Assembly (NCBI GenBank): GCA_022497155.1
Contig: MU385729.1
Span: 434,001 to 498,000, forward strand
Direction: 5' to 3'
Origin: Whalleya microplaca
Taxonomy: Eukaryota > Ascomycota > Sordariomycetes > Xylariales > Xylariaceae
DNA: 64,000 nucleotides
The position numbers and the translations under genes are program-made. Under the pieces are notes generated by a model that did not search any database, had not been told where the DNA came from, and saw only the letters and a list, made by a program, of their open reading frames with translations. Of this stretch, positions 36,148-46,680 are shown piece after piece; the first letter of the stretch is position 1, and each line of letters begins with the position of its first letter.

Positions 36148-39114
36148 TCAGATAAACTCCTCGTCCTCCGTCTCGTCCCCGTCGGGCGCGATAGCCAGCT
36201 TGCCCGCCTCGTCCACGACCGTAAGGGCCAGGAGGTCATTAACCAGCTCCTCGCTACGGCTCTTATTCTCCTCGAGCCTGCTCCTCAGACTCGTACTCGG
36301 CTCCGCGCCCTCGGCAGGCGCGCTGGAGCTGCGGACCTGGACGCAGACCTCGCCGGGGACGCCATCGATGCGCACGCTCTGGGTAACCCCAGCACCAGCA
36401 CCGGCGGGGCGAGCTTGAGCCTGCTGCTGCTGCTGCTGTTGTTGCTGCTGTTGATGCTGGTTGGCGCTGACGAGGTTCTGCAGGAAGGCGGAGGCGTCCG
36501 GGCAGCCATCCATGAGCCACTTGAGACACAGCTGGGTGCGCTCGCGGCAGAAGCGGTTGTTGTCGTCGTAGAGGCAGCAGTTGAGAAGGGCGACGATGCC
36601 GTTGTGCTGCAGGATCTGCAGCTGCACCGTGGGGTTACCGGGTGACGACTGGCCCGGTGGCGGCTGTAGTAGGGCGGCTAGGATCGAGAGCACCTGGCCC
36701 TTGATTCCAGACCACGGGAACTCATGCGGCGGATCGGAGATCGGGGGAGGGGGAGGCGGCGGCGGGAGCGGATTGTTGTTGTTGGATGATGTTGATGATG
36801 ATGGTTGTGGGGTCGAGGCTGCTGTAGAGGTCGTAGGCGGGTTATCGCTCCGTCGGGTCCCTGCGATTGGTGCTTTCTCTACACCGACGTCGAGGCCTTC
36901 GAGCAATTTGAGGAGCTCGTATACGGCTTCGTAGTCGATGATGTGCTGGCGGAGGGGGTGGATGTCGGCGATAGTGTAAAGGAAGTCCAAGTACTGTACC
37001 AAGCCCTCCTTTGCCCTCTCCAGGTCCCAATTATCTACTGGGAAGTCTGCGGGGTCTAGACGGCCCTTGCGAACTTCGCCTTGTATCTGCATTAAGGCGA
37101 CACATTCCGGTACAATGCGGCTCCGAAAGATGCCGTAGAGATAGTTTAGCATCTTGCCGAGGCGCACATCCTCACTAGCGAGGATTTTCTCCACATCTTC
37201 TGACTTCGGATCAGGAAACGGGTTGTAGTCTTTTGATGGGAAAAAGGCCGTGCGGAAGAGGTAGGTAATAAGACGGAGGAGAACGGTTTGGGCCGGTGAT
37301 ATGATATCCTTTGGGCTTCGAAGAGCGGTCCAGGCATACGGGATTAGTGAACTTTCGTGGATTGCCTGTACAATTTGGCTACTGATTTGGAATATCAGAG
37401 ATTGCTCGTCCTTCTCCCATACAGCGATAAAAACTAGCATCTCTCGTAAAAGATTCTTGCCGCAGTCTGTGGCAAGAAATATACGACATCTAGTTTGTTG
37501 CAAGTTCTCGCCAAACCGTGTTTGGCCTGAACCCGCCGAATCCAGAATGCAAGACTTGACAATCATGTGAAGCGCCTCGATCTGCTTAGGATCGAGGATA
37601 TTTGGCACCTCAGTAAGGAGTCCAGTCATCGGCCCTTCTCCATAGGAATCATCGTCATCAGGTTCTTCTTCATACTCGTCATATTCTGGCGCGAAATTCG
37701 GAGTTGCCTGGGGTGCCTGGGCTTGCCATTCGGGGTGTTGTCCATCCTCGACATGATGCTCAATTGTGTCGTTCGACTCGTCTTGGGGCTCGGCAGTAGC
37801 GTAGCGCTGCATGAGGTTGGCTTCGCACTCCTTAATACGCTGAGGAACGAAATCAATCGGATACATAGTCAAATTCCAATCGCTCGAGTTTGGTATACGT
37901 GCGGCATCCCACCAGTAATCGAGTTCATGTGAAACGCGGCCGTATGCTCGATCTTGTTCGAACTTATCAGTTTCTTCGGCGTTCCACGTTGACACAATCT
38001 CGGCGGCTTCATCGTAGGTATCGGGTTTCCAGGTCCACGTCTCGGGTGGAGTGTAATTCCAAGCAAGGTTTTCCTCGTTAGGTAGCCACTGGTCCTTCTT
38101 TTGGCCAGCTTGAGCATCAAAGTATTCCTTGCAAATATCCACCGCAGCTTTACACATCCTTGAGTTTCTCTTGAGCCAGTTGGATATCTCGTCTCGCAGT
38201 TGGGCACTCCGTGGTGCTGGATAATCTAGAACTTGTTCATGCCGATCTTCCGAGCCTGGGTTGCTGTCGACATCTGGTGACTCGATCAACACCTTGAACC
38301 AAAATAGCATCTTATTGCGGTCATTCTTAGCGATCCAATTATGGGCTTGCTGTAAGGATGTTACTAGAACCTTTTTGTCTGCCACCCGTTAGAAATACCA
38401 AGTATGCCATTGACGGATAAACTTACAGAGCTCGGTGATCTCGTTCAGCTTCGCTCTTGACGCCTCATCTTCTGGCATTTCACCGTCGATGCCCTTGCTT
38501 GTCACATTGACACAGAGGCATATCGTTTCATACACCTCGTGGTCGAAGTTGATAGCCGCAGACAAGTCCTGAGGCACTTCAGGGTCGGTGGTGACGAGAA
38601 GATTCCGGGCAATGTGCATGAGTTTGTTTAACATCTGCAGGGCCTCCTTCAGAAGCGCATAGTTCTTGATGATCAGGGCAGTAACCTCCGGGGTGGTGAT
38701 ATCAAGAAACTTTGTTTGGACAAAAGGCTCTGACCGTACACCGAGCGATTTCTCATTGAGATCACATATGGAAGCAGATACGGCTCGACGCAGCCATATC
38801 CATACGCGTATATTTCTTGATAGAACTTCCCTAAGGCCCGCAGGTTAATTCACTTGCCCATTTCTCCTTCAAAAAAGAAGTAACAAGGGTTCTTACCTGA
38901 CATCTTTGAAAGTATGCGTCTTCTCTAGCGTCTTCGATATTATGCTCATCACCTTAGCAATAGACTGGGGTCCCATAACAGGAGACTGCATGTAGTGGCC
39001 CTCTAAACAGATCAAGGAGGCTGAGAAGATGCGCTCCTCTATGGAGTCATGTTTCCATAGGTGAGCTGCATCAGAATCAGGCTGCTCACTGGCCTTAAAA
39101 GCAGATGATGCCAT
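36148..39114 (-). CDS. Ataxin-10 / copper transport protein 86-like protein
   Basis: Three exons (39114-38897, 38830-38427, 38378-36148) give 950 residues, a multiple of three after splicing. The ATG opens MASSAFKASEQPD. The helical N-terminus fits an armadillo-like fold; the C-terminal part contains QILQHNGIVALLNCCLYDDN then RERTQLCLKWLMDG, matching the conserved Ataxin-10 domain pattern (helix, GI.L.L..C..DDNN..RE...L....L). In yeast the homologue is Ctr86. The family's molecular role is poorly defined; ataxin-10 is linked to cytokinesis and cell survival. Low-complexity insertions interrupt the C-terminal region: a Ser/Thr/Asn stretch, a run of eight or so prolines near 36750, and a Gln tract of about eleven near 36420-36455. 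Assignment rests mainly on the C-terminal motif. Confidence 0.8.
36420..36455 (-). repeat. CAG/CAA repeat coding for polyglutamine
   Basis: Mixed CAG and CAA codons encode about eleven consecutive glutamines after a His in the ataxin-10-like protein. Codon mixing makes it less prone to expansion than a pure CAG tract. Confidence 0.9.
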
Positions 39115-39987
39115 GGCGGGTGGCGCTGCGATTCTTAGGAGAGAAATAGAAACCGAATGGCACGTAACAAAACGGCCTCAGCACATATCAAGCCGCACTT
39201 TGCCCCACCATAGATTGACTTCAAGAAGCCCGGCCTGAGGTGTTCAGGTATCTGACGGCAAAAGTATATCTAAGCTCAGACAAATGATAGTGAGAAGATC
39301 AAGACAGTCTGATTGGAAAGACAGCGTGAAGCAATCAAAAGACAGCTTGAATGCTTGTGCGTAAATATCTTTCCTTAGGATGTCGCGATTGGGCTCTGAA
39401 AATGGAAAAATTCCGTAATGCGCACGCAGTGGCGGTTGGGTGGGGTCCCAATCGTTACAAATCTGGGGAACTATCGGATTAGAGCATAAATCTGTTTATA
39501 TGAATATATATCCAACTATCGCTATCTTTGGCCCCCTTTTTCGTGGCAACTCTGGTCTCATCAACTCGAAGTATCCTGTACTTTGATCAGAACCATGTGA
39601 ATGATCCACTTGAGACTCCCCAGAGCCTTCTATAAAGCTTCTTGAACAATGATTATTTAGATCCAGCTACTTATTAGCTACCTTAGGTACTTAATGGTGA
39701 TGAAGGTCCCATCCGCCCGACTGCTAGGCTAAGTTACATACTTTGTACGAAAGTTCTATCAACTTTCCAGTCAATACGAATCGCTCGCTCTGAGCGGCAT
39801 TTCCTCGATAATTCTCATCGTACTATTATCTTCCATCCATACTTAAACATCGCATGTACCACTCCGTATAACATACGGTTAACGCATGCAAATATGCTTC
39901 AAATTGAGGATAGAACACTTGGGGTCTGTCCTCAGTGAGACGGAAGAGAGATCGAGCAGAATGTATATCATCTGCTCAATTAAACCT
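39115..39987. other. Intergenic region upstream of the ataxin-10-like gene
   Basis: About 0.87 kb between tandem minus-strand genes; it should contain the promoter of the ataxin-10-like gene and the 3' trailer of the Cys-rich protein gene. One palindrome variant TACCTTAGGTA lies at 39679. No coding sequence was recognised. Confidence 0.5.
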
Positions 39988-41063
39988 TCACTTGTTCTTC
40001 AAGGATTGTATGACTTCATCTGCCCTCTGTTGATTACTCTTCATGATGAGTATCAGGTCATCCACTCTTCGGTCGTGGTTCCTTGTCGCATTCATGAGTT
40101 GATCTACCACAAGATCACATTTAGCTCTTAAGGCAGTGAGCTCTTGTTCATGACGAGCTTGCAAACTCCTGACTGTCTCCTCGTACTCGTGCTCCATCTG
40201 GACTATAGTAGACTTGAGTTCTGCTACTTCATTGCGAGGGGCGCCGCTGCTTTCTGCCCTCTTTCTCTTCCGATTTGGTAGAACGGCTGGGATAGACATA
40301 TTCGAATCTGTATCCGAGGACTCGGATGCATCAGAGTCTGAAGACATGGGCACTAAGAGACCTTCAGTATGATTTGGGGGCTCGTCGGATTTCTGGCTGA
40401 TGAAATAGGTCCCAGGAAGCTGTGGCGGACTGCAAGGCAAACCTCTCTGCATACAGCCTTTGCATTTCGCCGGCCATATTCGCTTGGCGGGAAGGCACTA
40501 GATTAATAAATGAGCTTGGAAGAACATAAACGATGAAGTGTTGAAGTTTCAAGGGACTACTGTAGACTCACGGTTTTGTTATTACTGTAACACCAATCAC
40601 ATTTCAAACCCCGGTGGTTTGTCGGTTGGCGCTTAGCCGTTTCGGGCTTCACATTTTTGGGCCTCCGATGGTAAGTGTGCCGTCTAACCACATCGACAAT
40701 GCGGCATTCGTAGCACTGTTTGAAGCATTTGTCACATTTGCCGGACGGATTTAAGAAGGTACACTGTTGAATTGGATGAGTTTCTGATAGACAGTGATAA
40801 GTAGGACTTTATACCTTTTGGTGTTGTTTTTTGCAGATCTCGCATCGTGGTTCGCCGCCTGATGGAAGCGGTTCGCGGGTGTTGTGAGGCCTTGTTGACT
40901 GGGGCGCCGATTGAACCAGATCGGACGCGACAAAGACTATGTCAGGGTCGGGTTCGAATTCCTGCTCAAGCTCTAGTTCGGGCTCAGACTCATTCTCCTT
41001 TTCAGCATCAATAAGAGGAGACTCGGTTTTTACAGATACGCTGGAACTTAATGGGCGAGGCAT
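39988..41063 (-). CDS. Cys-rich (zinc-finger-like) coiled-coil protein, unknown function
   Basis: Three exons (41063-40815, 40763-40572, 40497-39988) encode 316 residues; each exon is a whole number of codons. The ATG opens MPRPLSSSVSVKTES and is followed by a very acidic region (about residues 25-50, Glu/Leu/Pro/Asp). Two cysteine clusters are assembled only after splicing: CEICKK...CTF...CDKCFKQCYEC across intron 1, and CDWCYSNNKT|C...CKGCMQRGLPC across intron 2. The second has a C-X2-C-X6-C, then C-X2-C-X6-C layout, close to a Zn2Cys6 binuclear cluster, but the central loop is long. A Ser/Asp-rich linker and a basic NRKRKRAE motif (possible nuclear signal) come next, then an extended coiled coil (about residues 230-316). 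It may be a DNA-binding regulator; that is inference. It is distinct from standard Zn2Cys6 activators, whose cluster is N-terminal. Confidence 0.7.
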
Positions 41064-41139
41064 CTTTATTTATCGAGGGTTTTCGTTAGGTACGCCGAAA
41101 GAGCGAACGACGTAAATAGCGACCTAAAACTTATCAACA

Positions 41140-41267
41140 ATAAAATTTTAACATAAAAAAATAACGAACCTAACAATTAAATTTATTATAAAATAATAAA
41201 ACTGATTAATTAAAAATTTATAAATATATTTATAATATGATAATAAATAAGTTTTAAACACATTTTA
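41140..41267. other. AT-rich island
   Basis: From about 41160 to 41270, roughly 12 of 110 bases are G or C, far below the flanking sequence. No tandem period is evident. Repeat-induced point mutation of an old element or a base-composition boundary are the likely explanations; the sequence alone does not decide. Confidence 0.7.
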
Positions 41268-41374
41268 GTTGTGACAGTATACGCTAATCCATATACCGTT
41301 AGACCAAAATCGCTCTTTGAAAAGAGACAAGAGTTCTCTCATATGGTGTTAGGCCTTGGGGTCACAACATCAGC

Positions 41375-41401
41375 ACCATGCTGCCATCGCGGCAGCATGG
41401 T
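41375..41401. repeat. Perfect inverted repeat, 11-bp arms, 5-base loop
   Basis: ACCATGCTGCC and GGCAGCATGGT flank ATCGC. The arms are GC-rich and match without error. There is no following T-run, and no nearby convergent gene end that would suggest a terminator. Confidence 0.85.
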
Positions 41402-42291
41402 CATAGCGTTACCTAGGTATGCTCTAGTTAAGGTTGCTTTGCAATCTCTTATATGTACAATATTTTTCCGTTAGCCTTTTTGTGCAATAACAAAAGTCAT
41501 TTTTAGAATCACCAGCAGCTACAAACCGTGACCTCTTGCCTGTGGCTTTACGCCACAAAACCACAAGCCACTGGCTATTACATACCCTAGTGCATATGCT
41601 ATTATGCAATGTGTTCTTTGGTTTCTCCCAAAATTATAACTAGCCTTATCACACTTACTGAAGGCACGAACATTACTTAAGGAGGTCTTGGAATAATGAT
41701 TATATCTAAGGCAGGGAAGTACTTTATTAACGCGCTCAACTTGTATGGGTGCGTTGAGCTAATGTCTATTAGCTGACAAAGCGGCACAACACTCCCTGAT
41801 CCCTGACCTAGATGGCACCATGAATAGAACCCTGGGGCCTGGTGTTGTGACAAGTCTTTTTTCGTCTCTTTCTTTTTATCGTTAGCAATAGACAGCGACT
41901 GAGCTTCGCCTTAGTGGCTTGTGCTGTGTGGCTATATCTGTCACATACACTAGAAAGCGAAGGAGTTATGATCGCAGTTAGTACCTACTCCGCTGTTGAT
42001 AAGTGCCACCGCATTTGGTAGATTATTGCGCCGCATACGAGCTTGAATAATGAAGCAAACTGGAGCGCTTGAACATGGATCTAGATATGTTAGATATACA
42101 TAGGAACGTAAAGCCTTACACGCCGCATGCGTTCAAGGGGGGAGGGGGGGCGTGAGGAGCTTATGTTCATCCCTTGGCGTCAGATATACTACCAAGCAAC
42201 TAAGCAGCCAACATGCGGAACCGTGAAGGGACATTCTTATCCATATAACATCTTCATAAAATGTGAACCCTACTCAATTATTACTTGACAA

Positions 42292-43824
42292 ATGAAACGA
42301 ATCGAGTCCTCCATGTAAGAGCTGCCCCCTAAAGTGTAAAGCGCACACACTCTCATCGCCTTCTCTTCAGCTGAATCACCTCCGAGTCTTGCTCATTTCC
42401 AACAATACTGTCTATCGCCAATTCCTTCGTGAAGTATTGCATATTATGTCAAGTCCGTCGTAATTGTATGCCATCCCACTCCAGTGAACTAGTTTTCAAT
42501 ATAACCAAACTAACAATTCACATCAATAGGTCGGGGGCTCTCTAGCTGGACTGATTCACGGCCTGCAGCACAAGCGTCGTGGCAACAATGTCATAATACT
42601 CGAGCAGGATTCTGGCGAGCGACATAGTCATCATGCCGGCATAGGGTTCGGGACCAATGCACAGGAGTTTCTTCGTAAATACGACCGCACGGGGATGACT
42701 GCGGCGTTTGCATCCAACTCTAGAAGCTGGGCGTACTACAAGCACCCAAATGTTATGAATACTAAGGGGAGTATGCAGCTCACGAGCTGGGGACTGCTGA
42801 ACAGTATTTTGCGAGCCAACTTCGATGGTTCGGCCTCGCTAGCTTGCCCTAAACCGCCGGCACCAGTTGAAGGAGATGGCTCAGCTGTGTATCTCACCGG
42901 GGAGCGCGTAACAGAACTACAATATACGAAAGACACTGTCACTGTTAAATTCACTGACATTAGGACTAACCAGCAGGAGTCTATTGATGCTGACTTGGTT
43001 ATCGGAGCTGATGGCGTTCATTCAACAGTTCGTCGATTGGTGAATGCGCCTGTCTTTCAGCAATACGCAGGCTACGTGGCGTGGAGGGGCACTTTGCCAG
43101 AGAAACTGGTGTCCAAAGAGACAGTCCAGTATCTCTCAGATCGTATATCGCTCCAGTTTTCGAAGCACACATATCTGCTATGGTATGTCTCAGCGAAATC
43201 ATTCAACTGTACCTGAGAGCTAACCATGATTCAAATACAAGTTACATCATACCGACCGACGCCGGGAACTTCCAGCCTGGCGAGCGCCTCTTGAACTGGG
43301 TCTGGTACTACAACGTTGCCGAAGACTCATCCGAAATGGCGGAGATCTTCACAGATACCACGGGCCAGCATCACCACAACACCGTCCCGCGGGGTCTCGT
43401 CCGAGAAGAAGTCTGGGAGAGATGTCGAGGGGATCTCCTTCCTCGTATCTCTCCACCTTTCCAGGAGTTGCTCCAGAAGACATCCAGCCCCTTCGTCACG
43501 AAGATCCGCGATGCTATCTGCACCACGGCTAGCTTCTACGACGGGAAGGTCGTGCTCGTCGGTGATGCATTCACGACTCTGCGCCCTCATAGCGGAGCTG
43601 CGACGGAACAGGCGGCTTTCCATAGCAATACCTTGGAAAAGGTTTATGATGGGGAGATGACACTGGAAACTTGGAATACAGTGGTGCGCCAGTTCGCACA
43701 GCGGACGATTCTGATCAACAAGATGATAGCAGAGCTCGGCACTGGAACGATGTTTTCTTTGTTTATATCGGTCTTGTGTTATGCCGCATTTCTCATCAAA
43801 CTAAAGATAAAACAGAAGTTGTAG
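42292..43824 (+). CDS. FAD-dependent monooxygenase (salicylate hydroxylase / dihydroxypyridine hydroxylase type)
   Basis: The secure part is 42435-42465, 42530-43182 and 43242-43824. It carries the FAD dinucleotide-binding fold VVIVGGSLAGL (joined across an intron), an acidic residue after the second strand (ILEQDSG), the DG motif VIGADGVHSTVRR, and the second FAD motif VLVGDAFTTLRPHSGAA. Flavin monooxygenases of this group hydroxylate aromatic or heterocyclic rings with NAD(P)H and O2. The C-terminus ends in a hydrophobic segment (SLFISVLCYAAFLIKLKIKQKL region), a possible tail anchor. The 5' end is uncertain. The only nearby ATG (42446) is one base out of frame. An in-frame start at 42292 requires an intron 42315-42434 with an unusual AAG acceptor; it gives 429 residues. 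Otherwise the first exon is frameshifted and the gene may be damaged. Convergent with a flavin oxidase gene. Confidence 0.72.
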
Positions 43825-44387
43825 GCTTTAATACCCATTTTTACATCGGTAAAATAGTTGTGCACATTAGGAGCAAAATTTCAACACACTGATAGATTTT
43901 GATATGATTGGGGTAACATACATAATCGTGCTACCCTGTGCACAGCAGTGAGAACCAACTCATATTAGTTACATTCTTCAATAAGGGGTTACCGTGAACA
44001 GTGTGGCACATTACTCTTGGGCTAGGGTTGTAAAACTATTAGGTGCCCAATGAGACTTCGAAAGTATTAAGAGTAATATTGTCCGGTATTTTGGATTTCT
44101 ACAGACTAACAACTCATAATTATCTGTCACAAAGTATACCAAGTGAACTGAGCAAAAAACGTGTCAGAGACAGCAGAAGATCCTACCCTAGGGAAGATTG
44201 TCTTGGAACATATGATATTTCACTAGTGGTACATGACAGGTAGGAGTCTACTGGTATTATCAAACACGGCACATTCGAGCACATATTTCACCGACTAGTT
44301 CACATTTCGCGATATGTCGCGTTGAACATACAGAAGTTCCATGCTAAACAGGAAGCGACAGACAGACCAACCTTCCCCACTCACGGA
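43825..44387. other. Convergent intergenic region of the two flavoenzyme genes
   Basis: About 0.56 kb with moderately AT-rich sequence holding both 3' ends. No further gene or repeat was recognised. Confidence 0.5.
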
Positions 44388-46680
44388 CTATAACCTCCGA
44401 GCCAGGTGATCCTGCTGCGACGGACTAGTCCCCTTGCGACACAGACGACTATTCTGAGATGGCAAATTCCCAAAAACCCAGTCCGACATCTGCCAGTCCT
44501 CCGAACCCACGGCATTCTGCGCATAGAACACGTCCCAGGGATCGAGGCGCTTCTTCAGCGCGTACAGGCGCTCGTACTTGTCGCCCCAGAACGAGTGCTG
44601 GAAGTCGGGCTCGATGTAGTCGGCCTCGGCGAGGTAGGCGCCGGCGCCCGGGGAGACCGAGCGCCACAGCGGGCCCCACTGGTACGTCAGCGTGCTGCTC
44701 CAGATCGTGATCAGCTCCGTGTACATGTCCTGCGTCCACGTCACGCTGTCGATCGCGTGCAGCACCGTCCGCCGCCACGCCGGGTTGACCGCGCTGTCCG
44801 GGTACCCGGACGCCGGGGATGCGGCCACGTTGTACGCCGTCACGATCCCGCCCGCGTCCACCACGTACCGGATCGCGTCGAACGTCGCCGTCAGCTTCGC
44901 TGCGTCTTCCCAGTTCTCGCGTGGGAAGAGCCGGCTGCCTGATCGGCCTAGGTTGGAGCCCCATGGCTCGAGGGGGAAGGACTTGTCCCAGGCATCGTAG
45001 AAATCGTCGAATTCTTGGTAGACAGGCTTAACATCGAGCCCAATGTCGCCTAGGGCCTTGAAGAATGGTTCCGTGAGAGCTTGCAGCTCCGCCGTAGTCA
45101 TATTGGGTGCGAACCATGGTGCCATATTAAAGACGTAGTTACCACTCGTGGCGTTAAGACTGAAATAGGCGTAGTTGCCAGCATCTGTGTACTTGATGAA
45201 GTCTTCAAAATAGGCGCGTATAGCTTGCCAGAATTGGTCGGACGACACTTGCTCCCCAGTGGACAGACTAAACGTCATCGTCGTGACGGATATCTTTGGG
45301 TGTGCCTTGATAACCATGGATGTTACCACTCCGTATGTCGAGCCACCTCCACCCCGAAGAGCCCAGAAAAGGTCAGGATTTGAAGTTTCACTGGCCGTGA
45401 CGAAGCGACCATCAGCCGTAACTACTTCCATTGAAAGGACCTGCCGATGGTATTAGTTTAAAGAGAGCTGGATGTTAATTGAGAATCGCCTGCCTGATCT
45501 GCCGCCATTCCATATATACTCGACAGAGGAGAGTGACCGCCACCAAGGATGTAACCACCAGTGAGACCAACAGACTATGGATCGCACAGTTAGTCGTTCA
45601 TCCTTCGAAAATTCAATAGGAGTTCAGTAGATGAGACTTTACCCTTCCCTCAGGACCAATGATAGTCAGGTTGTGGTTACGAGCAACTTCATAGGCCTCG
45701 AATGCTTGAACTCCAGCTCCCATTTTGAAAGCTGGGCCTCTATATGAACCTTCCTCGTAATCCTCGTAGAATTTGATGTCTTTCAAGTTATGAGTCCATA
45801 TGGAAAGGGCGCCTGCGCCAAGGGATTTCGCACCCAAATCATGACCGGTATTCTTGACAACAAGTCGTAGATTGAGGTTCCGTGCTATGTTGATTGCTAA
45901 CTGGATCTGGGCGACATTGGCTGCGTTGACTGAAAGAGTCGGATATGCTCCGATGGTACAACTTTCCGCATATGGGTTTACTGTGTGAGGTACACAAGTA
46001 GTTCCCTCAAAGAGAATGGTGTTGACAGACGTCGGATCATTTGTGCTTGTTCATTTCAGCGAAACTGTTCAGATATCCCACGGGGATTGCTCATCCGGTG
46101 TACTCACTGGATGTAAGAATCATTAGACCAATGCAATGTGATCTCATCACACTTCGCCGTGTCTTCATTCCCATAGTCGCTGTAACAGGGAGATGCCAAT
46201 GGCTTGGTATGAATGAGGCTACCGCCTAGGAGGAGATCAAACACTCTGTTGGTGATGTCACCGGGGAATACGACGAACTCGCCGGGAAAGGTTTTGCATG
46301 GTCCGATTATAGACCCATTAGCAGAGGCGGTTGAAGGGTCGCCGAATTTAAACAAGACAATGTTGGTCATGCCCAGATTGGTCAGATTCGCTAACACATC
46401 ATCAGTAAGCAGATGTGTCTCCCCAGGAAACAGATCAGCTGTCGCGTTTGAAGCCGACGCATCGGTTACCGCAAAGGCGGGAGCAATAGTGGATTCATCA
46501 GCGGCTTTGAGGAGCAATTGTCAGTTCAGCTTATTGAGAAAGTAATCACATTGATTCAGTTGTAAGAGATTCGCGATCTGACTGACGGATAACCACATTA
46601 TCGACAACAATGGTCTGCGCAAGCGTGAGTCGTGATAATGCCAACCCAAGGACCACACTGAACAACGCGTTGGTAAGCAT
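44388..46680 (-). CDS. Secreted FAD-linked oxidase, berberine-bridge-enzyme-like
   Basis: Five exons (46680-46587, 46504-46108, 46045-45643, 45574-45494, 45440-44388) give about 675 residues. It starts with a signal peptide (MLTNALFSVVLGLALSRLTLAQ). The VAO/PCMH FAD-binding domain follows: VVKNTGHDLG, whose His is the usual covalent FAD site, GPEGR|SVGLTGGYILGGGHSPLSS, and MAADQ|VLSMEVVTADG joined by splicing. ALRGGGGSTYGVV and a C-terminal BBE segment with a Trp-Asp-Val-Phe-Tyr-Ala motif complete it. Fungal members oxidise secondary metabolites, sugars or alkaloid-like substrates with O2. The Cys for a second covalent flavin bond is not obvious. Intron 45441-45493 starts with GC, not GT. The exon 1 donor (GTCAGT) is the least certain. 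The segment 44540-44940 is strikingly GC-rich. Convergent with the FAD monooxygenase gene. Confidence 0.87.

Larger units (their letters stand above)
41064..42291. other. Intergenic region with AT-rich island and hairpin
   Basis: About 1.2 kb. It begins with a strongly AT-rich island, then contains an 11-bp-arm hairpin (41375-41401), a TACCTAGGTA palindrome at 41410, a second imperfect inverted repeat near 41540-41572 and a poly-G run near 42140. No open frame with domain features was seen. The island may be decayed, mutated repeat DNA. Confidence 0.5.
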
